A DNA stretch of 64,000 bases, from assembly GCF_014650035.1 (NCBI RefSeq), contig NZ_BMUE01000015.1, positions 99,579 through 163,578 of the forward strand, written 5' to 3'. Every line of letters starts with the position of its first letter. Positions within the stretch are counted from its first letter, which is position 1. Below, piece after piece: positions 39,803 to 46,944 of the stretch. The stretch is from Streptomyces lucensis JCM 4490. GTDB taxonomy: Bacteria; Actinomycetota; Actinomycetes; Streptomycetales; Streptomycetaceae. The notes beneath the pieces were generated by a model. It was not told where the DNA came from. It saw nothing but the letters and a program-made list of their open reading frames with translations, and did not search any database. The translations under genes were made by a program, and so were the position numbers.

Positions 39803-41362
39803 ATGAGAACACGCGCAGCCGTGCTGTGCGCGGCCGTCGCGCTGGCGGCGGCCCCTGTCGCGCCCGTCCCCGCGCGGGCGGCTGCGGCGGCCGCGGCGGC
39901 GATCGGCTGGAAGAAGTGCGGCACGAGCGACTACCCGGCGCTCCAGTGCGCCTCCCTGAGGGTGCCGCTGGACCACGCGCGGCCGTCGGGCCGGCAGATC
40001 ACGCTCGCCCTGTCCCGTATCCCGCACACCGCCAGGACCTTCCAGGGCCCGCTGCTGGTCAACCCCGGCGGCCCCGGCGGCAGCGGACTGACGCTCGCCG
40101 GGTTCGTCGCCTCGGCGCTGCCCAGCGGCGTGGCGGCCCAGTACGACGTCATCGGCTTCGACCCGCGCGGCGTCGGCCGGAGCACTCCCGCCCTGGACTG
40201 CGCGCCCGGCCACTTCGGGCCGGTACGCCCGGACACCGTGCCGGCCACGCCCGCGCTGGAGCGCGCGAACCTGGAACGCGCGCGGTCCTTCGCCGCCGCG
40301 TGCGGCCGCAAGTACGCCGGCCTGCTGCCGTACATCGGCACCGTCAGCGCCGCGCGGGACATGGACCTGGTCCGCCGGGCCCTCGGCGCACGGCGGATCA
40401 GCTACTTCGGCTACTCCTACGGCACCTACCTCGGCGCGGTCTACGCGAAGCTGTACCCCGGGCGGGTGCGCCGCCTGGTGCTGGACTCGGTCGTCGACCC
40501 CGCCGGCACCTGGTACCGGGACAACGTGGACCAGGACTACGCCTTCGACGACCGCCACCGCGCGCTGATGGCGTGGATCGCGAAGCACGACGCGGCGTAC
40601 GGGCTCGGCGGGGACCCCGCGCGGGTAGAGGCCCGCTGGTACGCGATGCGGGCGGCCCTGGCGAGGAGACCGGCCGGCGGCCGGATCGGCGCCTCCGAAC
40701 TGGAGGACACCTTCGTCCCCGGCGGCTACTACGACGGCTACTGGCCGTACCTCGCCGAGGCCTTCGCGGCCTACGTCCACCACGGGGAGACCGGGCCGCT
40801 CCTGACGGCGTACGACCACCTGGCCGCCGTGGACGGCGAGGGCGACAACGGCTACAGCGTCTACACGTCCGTGCAGTGCCGTGACGCCTCCTGGCCGCGC
40901 GACTGGAACCGCTGGCGCGCGGACACGTGGCGGGTGTTCGGGAAGGCGCCGTTCATGGCCTGGAGCAACGCCTGGTACAACGCCCCCTGCGCGTTCTGGC
41001 CGGTCCGGCCGCTGAAGCCGGTGGACATCGCCAACGACGACCTGCCGCCGGCGCTGATCCTCCAGGCGACCGACGACGCGGCCACCCCCTATCCGGGCGG
41101 TGTCAGGGTCCACCGACTGCTGGCCCGCTCCAGCCTGGTGGTCGAGGAGGGCGGCGGCAACCACGGCATCACGCTGAACGGCAACGCCTGTCTGGACGGC
41201 CACCTCGCCGCGTACCTGGCCGACGGCAGGCTGCCGCACGGCTCCGGCACGGCCGACGCGACCTGCCCCAGGTCCCCCGAACCCAAGCCGCTCAAGGGCA
41301 GGACGGCTTCGCCGTCGTCCCGGGCCACGACACTGCACGAGCTGCTGGGCTTCCGCGGCTGA
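39803..41362 (+). CDS. Secreted alpha/beta hydrolase, tripeptidyl aminopeptidase-like (S33)
   Basis: A 519-residue exported enzyme. The signal peptide (about 1-30) is MRTRAAVLCAAVALAAAPVA followed by PVPARAAAA, with an Ala-x-Ala cleavage site. The hydrolase has the oxyanion region LVNPGGPGGSG, DPRGVGRS, nucleophile Ser in GYSYGTYLG, Asp in LQATDDAATP and His in GGGNHGITLNGN. It resembles Streptomyces tripeptidyl aminopeptidases/proteinases that trim N-terminal tripeptides from extracellular proteins. The ATG at 39803 follows GGGAGGACGC. It converges on the HEAT-repeat gene. Confidence 0.88.
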   Translation: MRTRAAVLCAAVALAAAPVAPVPARAAAAAAAAIGWKKCGTSDYPALQCASLRVPLDHARPSGRQITLALSRIPHTARTFQGPLLVNPGGPGGSGLTLAGFVASALPSGVAAQYDVIGFDPRGVGRSTPALDCAPGHFGPVRPDTVPATPALERANLERARSFAAACGRKYAGLLPYIGTVSAARDMDLVRRALGARRISYFGYSYGTYLGAVYAKLYPGRVRRLVLDSVVDPAGTWYRDNVDQDYAFDDRHRALMAWIAKHDAAYGLGGDPARVEARWYAMRAALARRPAGGRIGASELEDTFVPGGYYDGYWPYLAEAFAAYVHHGETGPLLTAYDHLAAVDGEGDNGYSVYTSVQCRDASWPRDWNRWRADTWRVFGKAPFMAWSNAWYNAPCAFWPVRPLKPVDIANDDLPPALILQATDDAATPYPGGVRVHRLLARSSLVVEEGGGNHGITLNGNACLDGHLAAYLADGRLPHGSGTADATCPRSPEPKPLKGRTASPSSRATTLHELLGFRG

Positions 41363-41393
41363 TACGGGCGGCGACCGCGGGGCAGGGCCCGCG

Positions 41394-41978
41394 TCACCTC
41401 GTCCGGCGCTGCTCCGGGATCAGGGACAGCGCGTGCACGGCGGCCTGGGCCAGGGAAGGGTGGGCCAGGGCCTCCGTCAGGACGCGGCGGGCCCGGGGGT
41501 CGCCCAGCGCTCCCAGGCCCTCCACGCAGGCCAGGGCGACCCGGCGGTACGGGTCGTGCGGGTGCAGCCGCCGCTCCAGGGTGGTGATCAGGGCGGGCAC
41601 CGACTCGGGCGCGCGGAGGGCGACCAGCAGCCGTACCGGGTGCAGGGCGTAGGCGACGCGCAGTTCGTTGGTGGCGAGGGCGGCGGCCGCGCGGGCCGTG
41701 CGCGGGTCGCCGAGGCGGGCGAGCGCGTGGGCGGCCGAGGCGCAGCGCGGCGGATCGCGGTGGTTGAGCAGCAGGACCAGGGACTCGAAGGCCCGCCGGT
41801 CACCGGCCAAGCCCAGCCGGAACGCGGCCAGTTCCCTGGCCCACAGCTGCTGTCCCGGGGCGGTGAGCACCTCCGCGAGTTCGTCGGGGTCCTCGGTCGC
41901 CAGCAGCCGGTCGTACGCCGCCGCGCCCTGCGACTCCTGCCGTAAGCGTTCCGTGAGCGATCGCGACTCTGCGTCCAC
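41394..41978 (-). CDS. HEAT-repeat-like protein
   Basis: A protein of about 194 residues made of alpha-helical hairpin repeats: REVELAAFR-type helices such as WARELAAFRLGLAGDRRAFE, ASAAHALARLGDPRTARAAA, SVPALITTLERRLHPHDPYR and VLTEALAHPSLAQAAVHALS. HEAT/PBS-lyase-type repeats mediate protein contacts; no enzyme motif is visible. The start is uncertain. I use GTG 41978 (VDAESRSLTERL), where the helical sequence begins; a GTG at 42023 would add 15 proline-rich residues. Neither has a strong ribosome site. Confidence 0.75.
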   Translation of the reverse strand: MDAESRSLTERLRQESQGAAAYDRLLATEDPDELAEVLTAPGQQLWARELAAFRLGLAGDRRAFESLVLLLNHRDPPRCASAAHALARLGDPRTARAAAALATNELRVAYALHPVRLLVALRAPESVPALITTLERRLHPHDPYRRVALACVEGLGALGDPRARRVLTEALAHPSLAQAAVHALSLIPEQRRTR

Positions 41979-42361
41979 GGCACCAGGGTAGGCGGGTGGC
42001 GCCCGGTGAGGGAGGTACATCACAAAGCCGGATCGGCGCCGGGGGCTGGCGCGCTCGTTACCCGCCGGTTAGGCTCATACGAGCGAGTAACCCTCTCGCA
42101 CATCCACTGGCGACGGTTTGGTGACGCAGCCGTCGCGAGTTCGGTCGGTTCGGTACACCGTGTGTACCGCAGTACGACCCGGCTTCGGGACAGAGCCGGG
42201 CGGAACAGCCGCTGCAGGGCGTGTGCGCGCCCTCGGCACCGGCAGCACCGGGCGTGTGCGCTCAGCAGCCCGGAAACACCCGCATTCCACACGCTCCGCG
42301 GTGCGCCTTCCGGCGCACCCGGCGCGCTCCTCGTCGTCACCCTCATTCCTGGAGTCCCGCG
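41979..42361. other. Leader of the ethylmalonyl-CoA pathway block
   Basis: This spacer lies between the divergent HEAT gene and the double dehydrogenase. It holds a GTTAC/GTAAC inverted pair (42057-42091) and the 19-bp palindrome at 42151-42169. A possible but weak promoter, TTCGGT (42149-42154) with TACGAC (42173-42178) at 18-base spacing, would place the palindrome in its spacer. GGAG precedes the ATG at 42362. A transcript from here would carry a leader of about 180 bases. Confidence 0.5.
42151..42169. promoter_or_regulatory. 19-bp perfect palindrome, putative TetR-type operator
   Basis: CGGTACAC-CGT-GTGTACCG is a perfect inverted repeat with 8-bp arms, 193 bases upstream of the double dehydrogenase. 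It shares the core ACAC-N3-GTGT with the palindrome in the ccr promoter (45324-45338). The TetR regulator encoded between the two sites is the natural candidate ligand. Confidence 0.6.
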
Positions 42362-44167
42362 ATGGCCACTCCCCTGTCCCACACCCCTTCCTCCTCGCTC
42401 AGGACGATCGCCGTCGTCGGCCTCGGCACCATGGGCACCGGCATCACCGAGGTCCTGGCGAAGGCCGGCCGCGAGGTGATCGGCATCGACATCAGCGAGG
42501 CCCAGGCCGCGCAGTCGCTCGCCGCCCTGGAGGCCTCCACCGCCCGCGCCGTGGCGCGCGGCCGGCTCGGCGAGGAGGAGCGCGCCGAGGTGCTGGCCCG
42601 GGTCCGCACCTTCACCGACCTGCGCGCGGCGGCCGACGCCGACCTCGTCATCGAGGTGGCCCCGGAGTCGTACGAGGTCAAGCACCAGATCTTCCGCGAG
42701 CTGGACGGCATCGTCCGCCCGGAGACCATCCTCGCGACCGGCACCAACGCCCTGTCCGTGACCCGGCTGGCCGCCGACTCGGCACGTCCCGAGCGCGTGC
42801 TCGGCCTGCACTTCTTCAACCCGGCGCCGGCGATGAAGCTGGTCGAGGTCGTCTCCTCGGTGCTGACCGCCCCGCAGGCCGTCGCCGCGGTCACGGACCT
42901 CGCGATCGAGCTGGGCAAGGAGCCGGTCGCGGTCGGCGACCGCCCCGGATTCGTCGCGGACGGCCTGCTGTTCGGCTACCTGAACCAGGCCGCCGCCATG
43001 TACGAGGCCAAGTACGCCTCCCGCGAGGACATCGACGCGGCGATGCGGCTCGGCTGCGGCCTGCCCATGGGCCCGCTCGCCCTGCTGGACCTGATCGGCG
43101 TCGACACCGCCCGCACCGTCCTGGACGCCATGTACGCCGAGTCCCGCGACCGGCTGCACGCCCCCGCGCCGATCCTCAAGCAGCTCAGCGAGGCCGGCCT
43201 GACCGGCCGCAAGTCCGGGCGCGGCTTCTACACCTACGAGGCGCCGGGCAGCGCCACGGTCGTGCCGGACGCGCTGACCCCGGCCGAGGGCGGCCCGGCC
43301 ACCCCGGGGCGCGAGGTCCGCTCGGTCGGCGTCGCCGGTTCCGGCACCATGGCCTCCGGCATCGCCGAGGTGTTCGCGAAGGCGGGCTACGAGGTGGTCC
43401 TGGCCGCCCGCAGCGAGGAGAAGGCCCAGGCCGCCAAGGCCCGCATCGGCAAGTCCCTCGCCCGGTCCGTCGACAAGGGCCGGCTGACCGCCGAGGCCGC
43501 CGCGCAGATCCTGGACCGGATCGCCCCGGCCGGCTCGTACGACGCCTTCGCCGACGTCGACCTGGCCGTCGAGGCGATCGCCGAGGACCTGGAGATCAAG
43601 CGGCAGTTGTTCCAGGCGCTGGACAAGATCTGCAAGCCCGGCGCGGTCCTCGCCACCACCACCTCCTCCCTGCCGGTCGTCGCGTGCGCCCGTGCCACCT
43701 CGCGTCCGCAGGACGTGATCGGCATGCACTTCTTCAACCCGGCGCCGGCGATGAAGCTGGTCGAGGTGGTCCGCACGGTGCTGACCGCGGACGACGTCCA
43801 CGCCACGGTCCACGAGGTCTGCGCCCGCATCAGGAAGCACGCGGTGGACTGCGGCGACCGGGCCGGTTTCATCGTGAACGCGCTGCTCTTCCCGTACCTC
43901 AACAACGCGATCAAGATGGTCCAGGAGCACTACGCCTCCCTGGACGACATCGACGCGGCCATGAAGCTCGGCGGCGGCTACCCGATGGGCCCCTTCGAGC
44001 TGCTGGACGTGGTCGGGCTGGACGTCTCGCTGGCCATCGAGAAGGTGCTGCACCGCGAGTTCCGCGACCCCGGCCTCGCCCCGGCCCCGCTGCTGGAGCA
44101 CCTGGTGGCCGCGGGCTGCCTCGGCCGCAAGACCGGCCGCGGCTTCCGCGAGTATGCCCGCCGCTGA
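42362..44167 (+). CDS. Double (tandem-fused) 3-hydroxyacyl-CoA dehydrogenase
   Basis: A 601-residue protein made of two homologous 3-hydroxybutyryl-CoA dehydrogenase units (about 13-292 and 318-601), each with a GxGxxG fold (VVGLGTMGTG and VAGSGTMASG), a HFFNPAPAMKLVEVV segment and a helical C-domain. By alignment with the classical enzyme, the second unit keeps Ser435 (TTTSSLP), His456, Glu468 and Asn506 (GFIVNALL). The first unit has His150 and Glu162, but Asn129 replaces the serine and Asp200 (GFVADGLL) replaces the asparagine, so it may be inactive or altered. It supplies or uses acetoacetyl/3-hydroxybutyryl-CoA upstream of crotonyl-CoA. The start is ATG 42362 with GGAG. Confidence 0.9.
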   Translation: MATPLSHTPSSSLRTIAVVGLGTMGTGITEVLAKAGREVIGIDISEAQAAQSLAALEASTARAVARGRLGEEERAEVLARVRTFTDLRAAADADLVIEVAPESYEVKHQIFRELDGIVRPETILATGTNALSVTRLAADSARPERVLGLHFFNPAPAMKLVEVVSSVLTAPQAVAAVTDLAIELGKEPVAVGDRPGFVADGLLFGYLNQAAAMYEAKYASREDIDAAMRLGCGLPMGPLALLDLIGVDTARTVLDAMYAESRDRLHAPAPILKQLSEAGLTGRKSGRGFYTYEAPGSATVVPDALTPAEGGPATPGREVRSVGVAGSGTMASGIAEVFAKAGYEVVLAARSEEKAQAAKARIGKSLARSVDKGRLTAEAAAQILDRIAPAGSYDAFADVDLAVEAIAEDLEIKRQLFQALDKICKPGAVLATTTSSLPVVACARATSRPQDVIGMHFFNPAPAMKLVEVVRTVLTADDVHATVHEVCARIRKHAVDCGDRAGFIVNALLFPYLNNAIKMVQEHYASLDDIDAAMKLGGGYPMGPFELLDVVGLDVSLAIEKVLHREFRDPGLAPAPLLEHLVAAGCLGRKTGRGFREYARR

Positions 44168-44327
44168 CGGCGCCGGCGACTGGCTCGAAGACGACCGGGA
44201 CTGGGGCGGACTGCTCGATCCGGCCGCGTTCGCCCCGCCCGCCCGGCCCGCCGGTCCCCCGCCCCCCGCGGGCGGGGGAAACCCCGGGCCCGCGCACCGG
44301 GCTGCGCGTATGCAGTACGTTCAGATC

Positions 44328-45149
44328 ATGTCCCAGCCCGCCAAGTCCTCACGTCCACCAGCCACGTCCGACGCGCCGGAGAGTGCCGCAGGCGGTCGCG
44401 CCGCCGCACAGCGGCTGAAAATGCGCCGAGAACTGGCGGCCGCGGCCATGGAGCTGTTCGCGACCAAGGGGTACGAGGCCACCACCGTCGACGAGATCGC
44501 GGCCGCGGCCGGTGTCGCCCGGCGCACCTTCTTCCGCCACTTCCGCTCCAAGGAAGAGGCGATCTTCCCGGACCACGACGACACCCTGATCCGCGCCGAG
44601 GCGGTCCTCAACGCCGCCCCCGCGCACGAGCACCCGCTCGACACGGTGTGCCGCGGGATCAAGGAAGTCATGAGGATGTACGCGGCCCGGCCGGAGATCT
44701 CGGTGGCCCGCTACAAGCTCACGCGCGAGGTGCCCACCCTGCGCGAGGCCGAGATCGCCTCGGTGGCCCGTTACGAGCGGTTGTTCACGCGCTATCTGCT
44801 GGGCCACTTCGACGAGCGCGCGCACGCCGACGACGCCAACGACGACCCGCTGCTGGCCGAGGTCGCCGCCTCGGCCGTGGTCACCGCCCACAACCACGTC
44901 CTCAGGCGCTGGCTGCGGGCGGACGGCCAGGGCGACGTGGAGGCCCAGCTGGACCACGCCTTCGCGATCGTGCGCAAGACGTTCGGCACCGGGATCGGGG
45001 CCGGGCGCGGCCCGGCCGCCAGGCCGGCCGCCGCCACCGCCCCCGCGTCGGTGTCGGCGCACGGCGAGGTGCTGGTGACGGTCGCCCGTACCGACGCCCC
45101 GCTGGACGAGGTCATGCGGACCATCGAGGAGGCGCTGAAGGACCGCTGA
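44328..45149 (+). CDS. TetR-family transcriptional regulator
   Basis: A 273-residue regulator. The N-terminal HTH (about 35-82) contains RRELAAAAMELFATKGYEAT, TVDEIAAAAGVARRTFFRHF and RSKEEAIFPDHD. The C-terminal domain is helical with a YKLTREVPTLREAEI segment, typical of TetR ligand domains. A Pro/Ala-rich linker and a strand (HGEVLVTVARTDAP) follow. I prefer ATG 44328; in-frame ATGs at 44154 and 44310 exist, but the extra N-terminus is low-complexity. It sits between the double dehydrogenase and ccr and probably binds the ACAC-N3-GTGT palindromes, sensing an acyl-CoA (inference). Confidence 0.88.
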   Translation: MSQPAKSSRPPATSDAPESAAGGRAAAQRLKMRRELAAAAMELFATKGYEATTVDEIAAAAGVARRTFFRHFRSKEEAIFPDHDDTLIRAEAVLNAAPAHEHPLDTVCRGIKEVMRMYAARPEISVARYKLTREVPTLREAEIASVARYERLFTRYLLGHFDERAHADDANDDPLLAEVAASAVVTAHNHVLRRWLRADGQGDVEAQLDHAFAIVRKTFGTGIGAGRGPAARPAAATAPASVSAHGEVLVTVARTDAPLDEVMRTIEEALKDR

Positions 45150-45180
45150 CAGGACCTCCGCGTCCTCGCGCGCTGTGATG

Positions 45181-45207
45181 ACGGCCACCCTTCGGGGTGG
45201 CCGTTTT
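45181..45207 (+). terminator. Rho-independent terminator after the TetR gene
   Basis: ACGGCCACCC (45181-45190), loop TTCG, then GGGTGGCCGT (45195-45204) followed by TTT. This is a classical stem with a stable UUCG loop and T-tract, rare in such GC-rich DNA, and it cleanly separates the regulator from ccr. Confidence 0.9.
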
Positions 45208-45302
45208 GGCATGTCAGAGGCCTTTTTCGGAGAGATTTCAGAGCCCGTTCGATCGATCATCGCTCATTTGTTGCGTAAAGATTTCATCTGAGGCCAAGTT
45301 CT

Positions 45303-45315
45303 GGCACTCAGTGCC
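45303..45315. promoter_or_regulatory. 13-bp palindrome upstream of the ccr promoter
   Basis: GGCACT-C-AGTGCC is a perfect inverted repeat ending directly at the -35 element (45316). It could be a second protein-binding site or a stem in the DNA, but it does not share the ACAC-N3-GTGT core. Confidence 0.4.
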
Positions 45316-45344
45316 TTGTCACCTGACACGCGGTGTCATACGTT
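45316..45344 (+). promoter_or_regulatory. ccr: ccr promoter with an operator in its spacer
   Basis: TTGTCA (45316-45321) and TACGTT (45339-45344), separated by exactly 17 bases, fit a housekeeping-sigma promoter. The palindrome TGACAC-GCG-GTGTCA (45324-45338) fills the spacer, so a bound repressor would block RNA polymerase. Its core ACAC... equals CACgcgGTG extended, matching the site at 42151 in the ACAC-N3-GTGT half-sites. Initiation would be expected near 45351. Confidence 0.65.
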
Positions 45345-45583
45345 GAGAGTGTCCGGGCGGTCGGCGCGCAGAGACCATTCGCTCGCCGGCTGTCCCCGCA
45401 AGCCCACGGCCTGCGCGCCCGGACGCCTGCGTCACAGGCAACCTCCCGCGCCACAAAGCGCTGCCGAAGCACCACCGGGCCGAACCGACGGCACACCCTC
45501 AAAACCCTCAGCAGCACTCACCGCAGCACCGACGATCCCCCAGGCGCCCCTCCCTCAGGGCGCTCACCGCCGGAGGCAACACC

Positions 45584-46927
45584 GTGACCGTGAAGGACAT
45601 CCTCGACGCGATCCAGTCGAAGGACGCCACGTCCGCCGACTTCGCCGCCCTGCCCGTCCCCGAGTCGTACCGCGCGATCACCGTGCACAAGGACGAGACG
45701 GAGATGTTCGCGGGCCTGCAGACCCGCGACAAGGACCCGCGCAAGTCCATCCACCTCGACGAGGTGCCCCTGCCCGAGCTGGGCCCGGGCGAGGCCCTGG
45801 TGGCCGTCATGGCCTCCTCGGTCAACTACAACTCGGTGTGGACCTCGATCTTCGAGCCGCTGTCCACGTTCGGGTTCCTGGAGCGCTACGGCCGCACCAA
45901 CGAGCTGGCCAAGCGGCACGACCTGCCGTACCACATCATCGGCTCCGACCTCGCCGGCGTCGTCCTGCGCACCGGCCCGGGCGTCAACGCCTGGAAGCCC
46001 GGCGACGAGGTCGTCGCCCACTGCCTGTCCGTCGAGCTGGAGTCCTCCGACGGCCACAACGACACCATGCTCGACCCCGAGCAGCGCATCTGGGGCTTCG
46101 AGACCAACTTCGGCGGCCTCGCCGAGATCGCGCTGGTGAAGTCCAACCAGCTGATGCCGAAGCCGGACCACCTCAGCTGGGAGGAGGCCGCGGCCCCGGG
46201 CCTGGTGAACTCCACCGCCTACCGCCAGCTGGTCTCCCGCAACGGCGCCGGCATGAAGCAGGGCGACAACGTCCTCATCTGGGGCGCGAGCGGCGGCCTC
46301 GGCTCCTACGCCACCCAGTTCGCCCTCGCCGGCGGCGCCAACCCGATCTGCGTCGTCTCCAGCGAGCAGAAGGCCGACATCTGCCGCTCCATGGGCGCCG
46401 AGTCGATCATCGACCGCAACGCCGAGGGCTACAAGTTCTGGAAGGACGAGAACACCCAGGACCCGAAGGAGTGGAAGCGCTTCGGCAAGCGCATCCGTGA
46501 GCTCACCGGCGGCGAGGACATCGACATCGTCTTCGAGCACCCCGGCCGCGAGACCTTCGGCGCCTCCGTGTTCGTCACCCGCAAGGGCGGCACCATCACC
46601 ACCTGCGCCTCCACCTCGGGCTACATGCACGAGTACGACAACCGGTACCTGTGGATGTCGCTGAAGCGCATCATCGGCTCGCACTTCGCCAACTACCGCG
46701 AAGCCTGGGAGGCCAACCGCCTCATCGCCAAGGGCAAGATCCACCCCACCCTGTCGAAGGTGTACTCCCTGGAGGACACCGGCCAGGCCGCCTACGACGT
46801 GCACCGCAACCTGCACCAGGGCAAGGTCGGCGTGCTGTGCCTCGCCCCCGAGGAGGGCCTCGGCGTGCGCGACGAGGAGATGCGCGCCAAGCACATCGAC
46901 GCCATCAACCGCTTCCGGAACATCTGA
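45584..46927 (+). CDS. ccr: Crotonyl-CoA carboxylase/reductase
   Basis: A 447-residue MDR-family enzyme that reductively carboxylates crotonyl-CoA to ethylmalonyl-CoA with NADPH and CO2, the key step of the ethylmalonyl-CoA pathway and of ethylmalonyl-CoA supply for polyketides. The NADPH fold is VLIWGASGGLGSYATQFAL (about 230-248). Residues matching the reported CO2-binding set (Asn81, Phe170, Glu171, His365 in the Kitasatospora enzyme) are visible as Asn81 (VNYN), Phe172-Glu173 (WGFETNFGG) and His367 (IGSHFANY), a consistent two-residue offset. The GTG start follows GGAGG. It heads the operon with ecm, lyase, hydratase and dehydrogenase genes. Confidence 0.96.
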   Translation: MTVKDILDAIQSKDATSADFAALPVPESYRAITVHKDETEMFAGLQTRDKDPRKSIHLDEVPLPELGPGEALVAVMASSVNYNSVWTSIFEPLSTFGFLERYGRTNELAKRHDLPYHIIGSDLAGVVLRTGPGVNAWKPGDEVVAHCLSVELESSDGHNDTMLDPEQRIWGFETNFGGLAEIALVKSNQLMPKPDHLSWEEAAAPGLVNSTAYRQLVSRNGAGMKQGDNVLIWGASGGLGSYATQFALAGGANPICVVSSEQKADICRSMGAESIIDRNAEGYKFWKDENTQDPKEWKRFGKRIRELTGGEDIDIVFEHPGRETFGASVFVTRKGGTITTCASTSGYMHEYDNRYLWMSLKRIIGSHFANYREAWEANRLIAKGKIHPTLSKVYSLEDTGQAAYDVHRNLHQGKVGVLCLAPEEGLGVRDEEMRAKHIDAINRFRNI

Positions 46928-46944
46928 GGACCCGGAGGACACAG

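Larger units (their letters stand above)
45150..45583. other. ccr upstream region: terminator, palindromes, promoter and long leader
   Basis: This gap contains, in order, a T-tailed terminator (45181-45207), AT-richer sequence (about 45225-45300), two palindromes (45303-45315 and 45324-45338), a good promoter (45316-45344) and about 230 bases of leader before the GTG of ccr. The leader has no convincing gene. It might hold a structured regulatory RNA, but I do not recognise one. Confidence 0.6.

Noticed and set aside
44154..44327. Upstream start for the TetR regulator
   Set aside because: The extra 58 residues are Pro/Ala/Gly-rich and overlap the preceding gene; the HTH is fully contained after 44328.
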